64,000 nucleotides of DNA from Termitomyces sp. T153. Lineage: Eukaryota > Basidiomycota > Agaricomycetes > Agaricales > Lyophyllaceae. A program made the translations under genes and the position numbers. The notes beneath the pieces were generated by a model that saw nothing but the letters and a program-made list of their open reading frames with translations, was not told the origin of the DNA and did no database searches. How positions within the stretch are numbered: the first letter of the stretch is position 1; each line of letters begins with the position of its first letter. Shown piece by piece: positions 1 through 11,623 of this stretch. The stretch is taken from contig JACKQL020000007.1 in assembly GCA_018296165.2 (NCBI GenBank), positions 1,426,001 to 1,490,000 of the forward strand. The letters are read 5' to 3'.

Positions 1-1231
1 CCTCGAGCTTCTTGCGCTTGCCCTTGCGGGAGTCGGAGGGGGTGTTGAGGGCATAGGGAGAGGCGGTGTGGGGGATTGGGCGGGCGTCGTCGGGGGTGAC
101 GGGGGTGTGGAAGTATATGCGTATGCGGGAGGGAGGAGGCGTGGAGTCGGACGAGAGATGGGGCGGGGCGGGGAGGGGGTGGAGTGCTGGCGCTGGCGCT
201 GGGGCGGGGTCGTCTGCTGATTGCTCTTCGACTGGCTCGGATTTGACCACACCCCACGTCCACGCCAAGTCGCGGATTTCAAAGCCGACAATCTTGAAAT
301 CGGTGAGGGTGCGTCTGTTTTCGTCCTTTTTGCCGCTGCCACTGGCAAAGCTGGGCACTTGGCCGTCGCGTGGATCGTGCCGTGGCCGGTTGGGCTGGTG
401 CTGTCCACTGCGACCGCCGCGGAAAGAGCCGCCGCCTCCTTGGTGGCTGAATGCGCCTCGCCGGTTCTGGAAGTCCTTGCCAAAGGCCCCACGCGACCCG
501 TGGCCTCTGAGTGGATTTGAGCCTCCACCGCCGCCGCCGCCACGTCCGCCTCCGCCGCCTGTGAAGCTGCCACCGCCGCGCCCGCGTCCTGCGCCCATCG
601 CTCCGCGCGGACCCGGCATCGGGGCGCCCCTGCCGCCGCGCTGGCCGCCCGGAGAAGCGCCTCGTCCGGGGGCAGTGGCGGCTCTGGGGCCGAGTGCGAC
701 ATGGTTCGGGGGCGGCGCAGGTCGTGGGGGGGGCTGGAACTGGGGCGGGGGCGGGGGAGGGTCGAAACGCTGTCTCTTGGCGGGGGGGAGGGGGATGTGG
801 TGGCGCTGCTGCGGGGGGGGCGGGTGGAAGAACTGGGGCAGCTGGGCGGGGGGCGGGGGGGCGTAGGGCGGGGGGTAGCCGGCGGTGGGCTGGTAGGGAT
901 TGTAGGGCGGCTGGACGGGCGGGGGCGGCGGGTACTGTGCCTGGAGCTGCTGGAGCTGCTGCTGCTGCTGCTGCCGCTGCCACTGCGCCCCGTACCCGTA
1001 GTTCGCGTACAGCGCGCTCTGCTCGGCGGGCGGCCGTGGTCCCGGCGGGGGTGCCGCCTGCGTCGGGGGCTGCGCGGCCCATTGCGCCCCGTACGCCGGC
1101 TGCTGCGGCGCCCAGTACGCCGAGTAGTCCGGCTGCGCGGGCTGCGGCGGCGGCGGGCCCGGCGGCAGCGGCGGTTGCTGGGGCGTGTAGCTTGGCTGTG
1201 GGACGAACGGGTTCTTGTTCATCATCTGCAT
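1..1231 (-). CDS. Proline/glutamine- and RGG-rich protein, partial (runs off left edge)
   Basis: The reading frame starts at the ATG at 1231 and stays open to base 1, so the 3' end lies outside the window. The N-terminal half is a Pro/Gln/Tyr-rich low-complexity region with a poly-Gln run. It is followed by a KRQRF patch (a possible nuclear signal) and a long RGG/GGG-rich stretch near residues 195-260 typical of RNA-binding proteins. A more ordered segment follows, with motifs TDFKIVGFEI, LAWTWG and RIRIYFHTP, and then a basic RKGKRKK tail. I do not recognise a family. Composition suggests a nuclear RNA-associated protein, but that is inference. It starts only 8 bases after the VFA1 stop codon on the same strand. 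Two further in-frame ATGs at 1225 and 1222 could also serve as start. Confidence 0.7.
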   Translation of the reverse strand, partial: MQMMNKNPFVPQPSYTPQQPPLPPGPPPPQPAQPDYSAYWAPQQPAYGAQWAAQPPTQAAPPPGPRPPAEQSALYANYGYGAQWQRQQQQQQLQQLQAQYPPPPPVQPPYNPYQPTAGYPPPYAPPPPAQLPQFFHPPPPQQRHHIPLPPAKRQRFDPPPPPPQFQPPPRPAPPPNHVALGPRAATAPGRGASPGGQRGGRGAPMPGPRGAMGAGRGRGGGSFTGGGGGRGGGGGGGSNPLRGHGSRGAFGKDFQNRRGAFSHQGGGGSFRGGRSGQHQPNRPRHDPRDGQVPSFASGSGKKDENRRTLTDFKIVGFEIRDLAWTWGVVKSEPVEEQSADDPAPAPAPALHPLPAPPHLSSDSTPPPSRIRIYFHTPVTPDDARPIPHTASPYALNTPSDSRKGKRKKLE

Positions 1232-1239
1232 CCTACTTT

Positions 1240-1850
1240 TTATTTTTCCCGTCCATGTCTTTCTCTTTCAAAGTCCGATCCTAATATTTGTACTACGGCA
1301 GTCGCAGTGCTAGTTCGCGCGCTGCAGCTGCCTGTCTGCGCTTTCGGTGCTCTCTTTCCCGCACTGTCCGCTATCAGTCGTCTGCTGGTCCCTAGGCATT
1401 CCAACTTACTTGCAAAAAAGTCTCGGTGCAGCGCATACCGTTCGTGCACAGGCAACTTGTTCTTCTGGCTCCTCTCGCCGTCCTTGTCGTCCTTGCTCTT
1501 TCCGTCCTTGTCGTCCTTGCTCTTTCCGTCCTTGTCGTCCTTGCTCTTCCCGTCCTTGCTCTTCTCACCCTCCTTCTTCTTCTGTTTCTCCTCCCACTCT
1601 TCCTTGATCTTGCCAATCTCCTCCTCCATCAGCCCAAGAACACTCGCAAACCCTCGATCCGTCAGATGCACCGGACATGTATACACAAAGTCTGTCGCAC
1701 CCACTGTCGCCAGCACCGTCGTGGTCGGCTTGTAGCACACATAGCACCCCTTGGCCGTCGCCGTCGTCTAATCTCCTGCATCTGTACCCCACATTCCAGT
1801 AATATACACTCATAACTTACCCGCTTGTAGTACACATTGCTAAATGACAT
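1240..1850 (-). CDS. VFA1: Vps4-associated protein 1 (Vfa1-like)
   Basis: Exons are 1850-1821, 1767-1410 and 1280-1240, giving 142 residues. The start MSFSNVYYKR is followed by a zinc-ribbon-like segment CYVCYKPTTTVL and FVYTCPVHL (CxxC with a later CxxH). It is then rich in Lys, Glu and Asp, and ends in a predicted helical segment HERYALHRDFFA. This layout matches the Vfa1 family, small proteins that bind the AAA ATPase Vps4 and tune its activity in ESCRT-III disassembly and endosomal sorting. The middle carries three copies of an 8-residue GKSKDDKD repeat encoded by a 24-bp minisatellite. The second intron, 129 bases, is long for this genome. The last exon is short, so the extreme C-terminus is the least certain part. 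Confidence 0.85.
1478..1552. repeat. 24-bp coding minisatellite, about three units
   Basis: A 24-base unit beginning gtccttgtcgtccttgctc repeats about three times almost perfectly and keeps the reading frame of VFA1, giving GKSKDDKD repeats. Such arrays often vary in copy number between strains. Confidence 0.85.
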
Positions 1851-4590
<2,740 letters not shown>

Positions 4591-4904
4591 GCGGTTCGGT
4601 GCTCTCGCCTCGTAGTAGATTTGTTTGGACCGAATCTCACACATGCGTGTTGTGTGTGTGTGTGATCGGATCCGTCCGTTCGTTGTTTTTGTGGTTTGTG
4701 TTATGTACTGACGATATGCACCGTTTTCTGTTTTTTTTTGAGGTACACGGTATTGTGAATGGATGGCTTTGGGCATGCTTGATTGTGAGAGTGAGGCGTG
4801 TGTCCTTGTAATGTAACGTTGGGTAAAGTCGAATCCGGAGCGAGGCAACGACGAGTTTTCGTATTCGTATTTCTTTCTCGTCAATACATCCACCTACCCT
4901 AGTC
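4591..4904. other. PAB1 3' flank, no gene seen
   Basis: T/G-rich sequence downstream of the PAB1 stop, with tgtgtgtgtgtg and a run of nine T residues near 4730-4738. It is probably 3' UTR and terminator. Small open frames here have no recognisable content. Confidence 0.5.
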
Positions 4905-5189
4905 CTCACTTACCTTGAAACCGTGTCTTGTTGAAGACTTGAACTTTGGCAAGATGATAAAAGTCCATAGTGTGCATCCTGCCCGATTGTGGGTTTGTTG
5001 ACAAGTTCATCTCGTGTATAAAACGCTGAATACTCCAGTTTCTAAAGGAACGACTAAGTACAATGCCTATTATCTGAAATTGATTCACTTGCAAGAGGGT
5101 TATCTAGACGGTGAGGACACGATTCATATAAAAAAATTTGATGTGACGATTTATTACACCTGAGGATAGTAGAATCTCTTCTGCTAACC

Positions 5190-5900
5190 TTCAAACAAAA
5201 AACAAAGAACGTAATGACGCTTTTACATGCATAAGAAACCAGTATAATGATGCCCTTTTCTGGCTTCAATCCCTCCTTGACAGTCTTGTTTCAAGACAAG
5301 GTTGATCTTTCTGCTAAGGAGTTTAATAATTCGCATTCCTAGGAAAGAATTTCGATGTGGCGACTTAGGCTGTTCCCATTCATAGGAAAATTCTCAATGT
5401 GACGACTTATTACACCTGAGGATAGGAGAATGTGTAGCCTTGCTGAAATTTGAAGACTTGAACTTTGAGCAAGTCCATACTGTACATCCCACCCGATTGT
5501 GGGTTTGTTGACAAGTTCATCTTGTGTATGAAACGCTGAATACTTTAGCTTATAATTCAATGTGACGACTTACTACACCTGATATTACTACACCTGATAC
5601 GAGAGTGTGTAGCCTTGCTGAAATCGGATTTCGGATGTCTCTTCTACTGAACACCTTCAAATAAAAAACAAAGGACGTGATGACGCTTTCACAATGCAGG
5701 AGAATCCAGTATAATGATGCCCTTTTCTGGCTTCAATCTCTTGTTCTTTATCTTTCTGTTAAGGAGTCTAAGGCCGTTCGCAGCATCTCTTTTGTGTTAA
5801 GGTTTCTCTTGTTCACAGCATCTCCAGTACTTGTCAGGCGCTATATCTTGTTCCAGATTACAACCGTATTGATGACGAAACAAGATATGTGAATGGTACA
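5190..5900. repeat. Roughly 240-bp repeat family, copies in unit A
   Basis: Two incomplete copies (about 5195-5430 and 5657-5760) of the element that begins with aataaaaaacaaaggacgt and includes ccagtataatgatgccctt. They are part of the repeat-rich left flank of the duplication unit. No gene is supported here. Confidence 0.75.
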
Positions 5901-6022
5901 GTCTCAGAACGCCTAAGAAGCCAGTATAATGCTTTTCCCCAGTTTTTATTCACCTTATAATCTCTTGACGATCTTGTTCTGAGGTTTTGTCCTTCTTTTG
6001 AGTCTCTTGTTCGTGCATCTCT

Positions 6023-6112
6023 ATGGCATGTCTTACTCGAGATACAATCGTGTCTTGTATCATTAAAAACCTTGGAGACACATTGTTCACGGTCATCATC
6101 CTTGAGGTTTAA
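6023..6112 (+). other. Conserved 30-codon upstream ORF (copy A)
   Basis: ATG to TAA, 30 codons, beginning MACLTRDTI. The same frame, length and stop recur at the same place in copy B (11400-11489) and copy C (25726-25815), despite base changes. It lies upstream of the LRR-type ORF, separated by a candidate intron (gtatcag...ccag). It could be a regulatory uORF, part of an unrecognised first exon, or chance conservation in a recent duplicate. Confidence 0.35.
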
Positions 6113-6248
6113 AAGCCATGGGGTTTACCTCCAGATGAGCTCTCATACTGCATCCAATTTTTAACGACAAGGTATCAGTACAACTTACTATAACCGTGAA
6201 CATCTGTCGCTGACTTGAATCTCTCATATCCAGCTCGTATTACCAACA

Positions 6249-7223
6249 ATGATTGGAAAATTGACTAAGACTCACAAGTCGTCACAACCACCAAAAGCGA
6301 AAAATAAGACCGGCTTACTAGATGTTTTGCGCAAGATTTTCGTTGAAAGTACTATGAAACATCCAACAATCCCTGCCATTCGATTTGAGCGACGCCTGTT
6401 CAGACTCTTGGATGCCATGCATGGATTTACTTAGCTCAACATCGACCGCATGATCAGCACAAAACGTTGCCTGATCATCCTCAAGTGCTGCTACAGCCTC
6501 GAATCCCTATCTGTTATCCTCAGACCGGATGAGCCCGGAAACTTAGAAGACTCTGCGGTGGAAACCCAACCACGTGTCTATGCAAACAAGCTCAACACCC
6601 TCCATATCTCAACCATATTTCAGCTACCAGAGGAATTCCTTAATGCAATTTATTGTCCGAGATTACTTTCCCTTACAATGGAACGGGATGCATCGACAAT
6701 AGATCTTACTTCCGAAACGTCGAAAAGTTATGGCTTCAGAGGCCTTGTACAGCAATCTGGTTGTTATCTAGGGTCGTTGGTACTGTCGAACATGTTCCCA
6801 AAGGCTGATGAGTTGAAGGAATTTCTGGAGTTGAGGTATACAAACCAACTTCAGCAACTTTGGGTTTACGACGACTGCAACATCTTCCGAGATCGCCAGA
6901 AACGCCCACCGTCTATCACGAACTCAGTCGTGCAGGCCTTAATTGTTGTTAATACTCGTCAGGGATACATGGGAGAGACAATCCAATATTATCAATGCCC
7001 GAGGCTCAGTGACTTGGGATTCTCACCCTGTTTTTCCGATGATGGTGAACTATCTAAGGTTGTTCAGCGGCGATCAAAGGTCCACTCTTCATTCATCCTC
7101 ACCTATTCTTGGGATCCAGCCGAAAAGGATCAACATCAAAGGGATTATAGACGATTCAAAACTCTGGGGGACGGAGGAGGACAGCTTGTTGTGAATGAGA
7201 CAACAGGAAGATGGTGGTACTAG
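6249..7223 (+). pseudogene. LRR-type (F-box family-like) gene, copy A, interrupted by a nonsense codon
   Basis: The frame is the same from 6249 to 7223 and aligns along its length with the intact copies B and C, but at 6432-6434 it has TAG where the other two have GAG (Glu). This splits it into a 61-residue N-terminal piece and a C-terminal frame that could restart at 6450. The product resembles the leucine-rich C-terminal part of Agaricomycete F-box proteins (LNTLHISTIF, CPRLLSLTME, LESLVLSNMF-like repeats) but has no recognisable F-box. Its stop is 31 bases from the stop of the convergent F-box gene. Probably a recent pseudogene, or a gene expressing only the C-terminal part. Confidence 0.75.
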
Positions 7224-7254
7224 TACTTAGTGCATCCATTATCCGCGAAATACT

Positions 7255-8757
7255 TTAATAGAATAATACTTGGCCTATCCAGACAATTTCTAGACCTTGT
7301 TCTCTCAAGCAACTCAAAGTAGCTATATCAGTCTTTCTCCATTTCCAACCCCCAAAACTCTCTGGGAGCTCAACATGTTTGAGCCCATGAGGATGCTGAC
7401 CTCCTTTCCACCGTGATGAGATCATACGTGAAAAAAAGCCATCGGCGGTAGCAAAACTCTCAATATGGATTGTGGACAGATAGGGAAACATCTGAGTTGA
7501 ATAGTCACTGTCAATGTTCCATGTGAGCCTCTTTGCAACTTCATCCGTCAAATCTTGCATAAAAGTAAGCCTGAGTGAGTATATGGAGTGAAAACACCCC
7601 AGTTCGAGAAAACTAGCGAGCTCATTAGGGCCGTGATCATCATGGACCCCCGTTCCACAGACTCCTAAGTGACGAAGTGTGCAACCAGAACGATTGATGA
7701 GACACTCAAGACTAGAGCAGTTCTCAGGTCTGGGTAGTAAGAGGGCATTCAAGGACGGAAGAGTGAGGGCATTAAAGAGCTCTGCAGGGTCATCAAGACT
7801 CCGAATACTCAAGGAACGAAGGCTTTCAACTGTGACAGCGGAAGAGGCAACATCTATCGAGGAGTGAACATAAGTGTTGAAGACAATATCTTCGATCCGC
7901 GGAAAACAAGATAGCAATGCCAAACACTCTGTGGTTTGAAGAGGCATCCCTGTGGAAAACCTTCTAAGATTTGGCCACGTCAACGAAAAGATGTTCTCCG
8001 GAATGTGAAATGACCAGGTCAAATTGGATAGGGTTGGTATTTGTGCAAGAGTAGAAATGATTTTGTTGGCATCATCCTTGGTAAAGCGAAGTTCCCCGCC
8101 TAGAATGTGGACTTTCTTCAGCATCGGGACATCTTCTGGCCGCAATCCCAGAAGCTTGGCATACGTCAATGGCTGCAATATAATTGTCACATCGGCCCAA
8201 TGGGAGCTATGCGAAAAAAATAAGTTCAAAGCAGCATCAAACTCCTGATATTTGTTATATATATCAAAATTGATAACCAAAGGAGCACCGCGAGTACGTT
8301 CGAGCCAGAGTCGATATAAGGCCATGTCATCCTTTTTCCCTCGGGAGTAGGCATTGAATGCTGACCAAAGCATCGGCATTGATATCGCGACATCTCTCCA
8401 CTGTCTACAAACCCCGCAAAGTACTATGGGTGGTTCGTTGACTTCAGGCGGGTATTGTCGCCTATCACACAAGGGAACCAGAGTATAGATGAAAACAAGA
8501 CCCAAGACTTCGACAGGAAGGCAATGGATGGGTGCCTCTATGGATGTCGTTGGTGGATCAAGGGATGCCGCATCCAATTCAAGGAGATTGTTGATGGACG
8601 AGTGGTATTGGGAATCTGAAGCTTTGGTTCAGATTACGAAAAAATCTCATATGCCCTACTCACCGTAACCTCGGGGGCCAAGTACATTTTGCACCGGTTG
8701 AATTCCTCGCTTCCTCCTGATCAGAGGGCGGAGAAGTCGTTTCAAGGTTGACGGCAT
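7255..8757 (-). CDS. F-box/LRR-like protein, copy A
   Basis: Exons 8757-8664 and 8615-7255 give 484 residues. A basic leader (MPSTLKRLLRPLIRRKRG) is followed by an F-box-like segment with IHCLPVEVLGLVF, CGVCRQWRDVA and MPMLWS. The rest is leucine-rich-repeat-like sequence with many Leu-x-x-Leu blocks. F-box proteins recruit substrates to SCF (Skp1-cullin) ubiquitin ligases; the substrate is unknown. The 48-base intron has a good branch sequence (ctgaac). An in-frame ATG at 8577 would give a 440-residue form lacking the basic leader, and exon 1 could extend upstream to 8889. It is convergent with the LRR-type gene and closely related to copies B and C. Confidence 0.8.
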
Positions 8758-9430
8758 AGAAGTATGGTATGTCGAGGGAAGGGGTTCGTGATAGTAAACC
8801 GATGTAAAAATGTCTTTTAGAACGAAGATATTTTTGGGAAAAGCCACTGTTAAGACAATTATCCTGGAAAACTCAATTGTGCGGAACAATAATTTTGATG
8901 TTCACTATGATACCAGATCTATTGCTTCTGAACATTAGCATCTGGAAATGATAACAAGAAAAGACAATTATGAAAAAAGTAATCTGTGCAAGAACGCAGA
9001 GATGGGCGTGTTATTGATTATGAGTCACGATATCGTCAGGAGCTCCTGCCAGCGGAACAGAACAGATATATATGCTTTGCATATCATTCTAGCTTGATAT
9101 TGTACATGAGGCTTCATTTCAGAAGTTGCCTTCCAGAAGACGCTCTCTGCTCCTGCACACGGCGCAGTTAAAGAAGATAAAATTATTACAGAGATATAAA
9201 AAGGTCTAAACAGGTCCAAACAGGAGCGCCCACGCGACCTGCTATAATATGTGTGCATAATTAGGTAGAAAGCAGCGAGGCATCACAGATACACCAAATG
9301 AGAGAGAGAGGCTAGAAAGCAAGTCAGATAAGGGCAATCAAGTCCATATGAAGAGATAAATGACTACTAAAAAAAACACTACCGAGAATCCTTCCTGTCC
9401 ATCGAGAAAAAGTAATCCAAGAAAATGAAC
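8758..9430. other. Shared non-coding flank of unit A
   Basis: Sequence upstream of the F-box gene, nearly identical to 14121-14790 in copy B and partly to 28440-28807 in copy C. It probably includes the F-box promoter. The small frames here show no conserved product. Confidence 0.6.
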
Positions 9431-9439
9431 GCGAAGTGT

Positions 9440-9567
9440 TCATTTTTTCGTTTTGTCCTTGTCGCTCTCGAAGAAATTCTTAATTCTTCCGAAGATAGAT
9501 GATTTCTTCTTGTGGGCTCGTGTCACTTTCTCTGACTTTGATGGTGGTGCAGTTGGTGACGTTGGGG
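9440..9567 (-). pseudogene. Orphan 3' fragment of the AMPK1_CBM gene
   Basis: About 43 codons, ending in the tail KNFFESDKDKTKK and a stop at 9440, match the C-terminus of the intact gene at 14798-17103 with a few substitutions (for example Leu to Phe in SSIFGRIKN). Identity stops abruptly near 9567, where the left flank of copy B begins. The fragment shows that the tandem duplication breakpoint fell inside the last exon of the neighbouring gene. Confidence 0.9.
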
Positions 9568-9784
9568 TTGCTATGAGTTCGAGTTGTCATGTGAGGAGTG
9601 CAGATACATTATTTTGAAGTACAATACCTATTATCTGAAATTGGTTCACTTGCAAGAGGGTTATCTAGACGGTGAGGACACGATTCATATAAAAAATTTG
9701 ATGTGACGACTTATTACACCCGAGGATAATAGAATGTATGTGTAGGTAGCCTTGCCCCGAAATCAGATTTGGGATATCCCTAAC

Positions 9785-10486
9785 TTGAAAGACGAAGGAC
9801 GTAATGACGCTTTCACAATGCAGAAGGAACCAGTATAATGATGCCCTTTTCTGGCTTCAATCCCTCCTTATTCTTTATCTTTCTGCTAAGGCGTCTTCGG
9901 CTGTTCGCATTCATAGGAAAGAGTTTCAATGTGAGGACTTATGTACTACACCTGAGGACAGTAGAATGTGTAACCTTGCTCAAATCGGATTTCGGATGTC
10001 TCTTCTACTGAACCTGCAAATAAAAAACAAAGGACGTCATGACGCTTTCACAAACCAGTATAATGATGCCTTTTTCTGGCTTCAATCCCTCCTTGACGGT
10101 CTGTGTTCTTTATCGTTCTGTTAGGGGGTCTAAGGCTGTTCGCATTCATAGGAAAGAATTTCGATGTGAGGACTTATGTACTACACCTGAGGATGGGAGA
10201 AGGTGTAGCCTTGCTGAAATCGGATTTCGGATGTCTCTTCTACTGAACGAACCTTCAAATAAAAAACAAAGGACGTAATGACGCTTTCACAAACCAGTAT
10301 AATGATGCCTTTTTCTGGCTTCAATTCCTCCTTGACGAGCTTGTTCTTCATCTTTCTGTTAAGAAGTCTAAGGCTGTTCGCATTCATAGGAAAAATCTCA
10401 ATGTGACGACTTACTACACCTGATATTACTACACCTGATACGAGAATGTGTAGTCTTGCTCAAATCGGATTTCGGATGTCTCTTCT
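9785..10486. repeat. Tandem array of a roughly 240-bp repeat
   Basis: Three consecutive copies start near 9785, 10018 and 10258. Each runs from aaataaaaaacaaaggacgt through ccagtataatgatgcc and ttctggcttcaat, on through cgatgtgaggacttatg, to ggatttcggatgtctcttc. Further copies are at 10787-11035 and from 11038. Shadow frames on the minus strand share a peptide containing LKPEKGIIIL, but frames break between copies, so coding is not supported. Confidence 0.85.
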
Positions 10487-10487
10487 G

Positions 10488-10782
10488 CTGATGATGATGA
10501 TGATCCGTTTTTATTTATCTTAAAGGCCTATTTTACACATGACCTTCGTGTCCTAAGCCCTGCAGTATGTAATGGGGGTGGTAATTACGGACACTCCGAC
10601 TAGTTCTCCAGCCCGATCCCTTTTCAGCTGATGCCGGTTACGTCTCATAGCCACTTTACTACAATTTGACTTTGTCGGAGTTCATACTACTTCCCACACC
10701 TAAGTCCCACCGACTATCTGCCGCTAACGTGCCCTCCCAATTTCTAAACCCAGCTGTACTCGGCAATGCTTGGTCGGAGTTA
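10488..10782. other. About 295-bp insert inside a 240-bp repeat copy
   Basis: The usual continuity of the repeat (atgtctcttctactgaac followed by cttcaaataaaaaac) is interrupted here by unrelated sequence that begins with a short gat tandem run. It contains actccgac (about 10587) and two later gtcggagt inverted matches (about 10674 and 10772). No ORF, clear target-site duplication or Pol III boxes are evident. It may be a short non-autonomous element. Confidence 0.5.
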
Positions 10783-10786
10783 CCTT

Positions 10787-11300
10787 CAAATAAAAAAACG
10801 AAGGACGTACTGACGCTTTCACGTGCAGAAGAATCCAGTATAATGATGCCCTTTTCTGGCTTCAATCCCTCCTTGACGGTCTTGTTCTTTATCTTTCTGT
10901 TAACAAGTCTAAGGCTGCTCGCATTCCTATGTGACGACTTACTACACCTCATACAAACCTGATATTACTACACCTGATACGGGAATGTGCAGCCTTGCTC
11001 AAATCGGATTTTGGATGTCTCTTTTACTGAACCTTTAAATAAAAAACAAAGGACGTAATGACGCTTTCACATACACAAGAAAACAGTATAATGATGCCCT
11101 TTTCTGGCTTCAATCTCTTGTTCTTTATCTTTCTGTTAAGGAGTCTAAGGCCGTTCGCAGCATCTCTTTTGTGTTAAGGTTTCTCTTGTTCACAGCATCT
11201 CCAGTACTTGTCAGGCGCTATATCTTGTTCCAGATCACAACCGTACTGATGAAGAAACAAGGCATGTGAATGGTACAGTCTCAGAACGCCTAAGAAGCCA
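10787..11300. repeat. Further copies of the 240-bp repeat and left flank of the LRR-type gene
   Basis: Two more repeat copies, the second merging at about 11140 into sequence also present at 5760-5900 in unit A (gttcgcagcatctcttttgtg). No gene supported. Confidence 0.7.
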
Positions 11301-11399
11301 GTATAATGCTTTTCCCCAGTTTTTATTCACCTTATAATCTCTTGACGATCTTGTTCTGAGGTTTTGTCCTTCTTTTGAGTCTCTTGTTCGTCCATCTCT

Positions 11400-11489
11400 A
11401 TGACATGTCTTACTCGAGATACAACCGTGTCTTGTATCATTAAAAACCTTGGAGACATATTGTTCACGGTCGTCATCCTTGAGGTTTAA
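11400..11489 (+). other. Conserved 30-codon upstream ORF (copy B)
   Basis: Begins MTCLTRDTT and ends in TAA. Same length and position relative to the LRR-type ORF as in copies A and C. Confidence 0.35.
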
Positions 11490-11623
11490 AAGCCATGGGG
11501 TTTACCTCCAGATGAACTTATACTGCATCCAATTTTTAACGACAAGGTATCAGTACAATTTACTATAACCGTGAACATCTGTAACTGACTTGAATCTCTC
11601 ATATCCAGCTCGTATTACCAACA

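Larger units (their letters stand above)
4905..9567. repeat. Segmental duplication unit, copy A
   Basis: From about 5057 the sequence matches copy B (from about 9617) almost throughout, and copy C (about 24960-28807) more loosely. The unit carries a repeat-rich left part, an LRR-type gene (+), a convergent F-box gene (-), a shared non-coding flank (8758-9430), and in copies A and B the 3' end of the AMPK1_CBM gene. The segment 4905-5056 is related to 5440-5550 and to 24960-25080. The join to copy B lies at about 9566-9570. Confidence 0.85.

Noticed and set aside
279..1082. 267-residue minus-strand frame in the first gene
   Set aside because: Out of frame with the continuous partial ORF starting at 1231; Arg/Ala/Pro-rich shadow.
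66..1735. Several long open frames on the plus strand opposite the RGG-rich and VFA1 genes
   Set aside because: They are products of high-GC, low-complexity sequence read in the wrong frame (Gly/Ala/Arg runs) and overlap a coherent minus-strand gene.
9785..10952. Minus-strand peptides sharing LKPEKGIIIL in the 240-bp repeats
   Set aside because: The frame is broken differently in each copy; best explained as repeat DNA, not genes.
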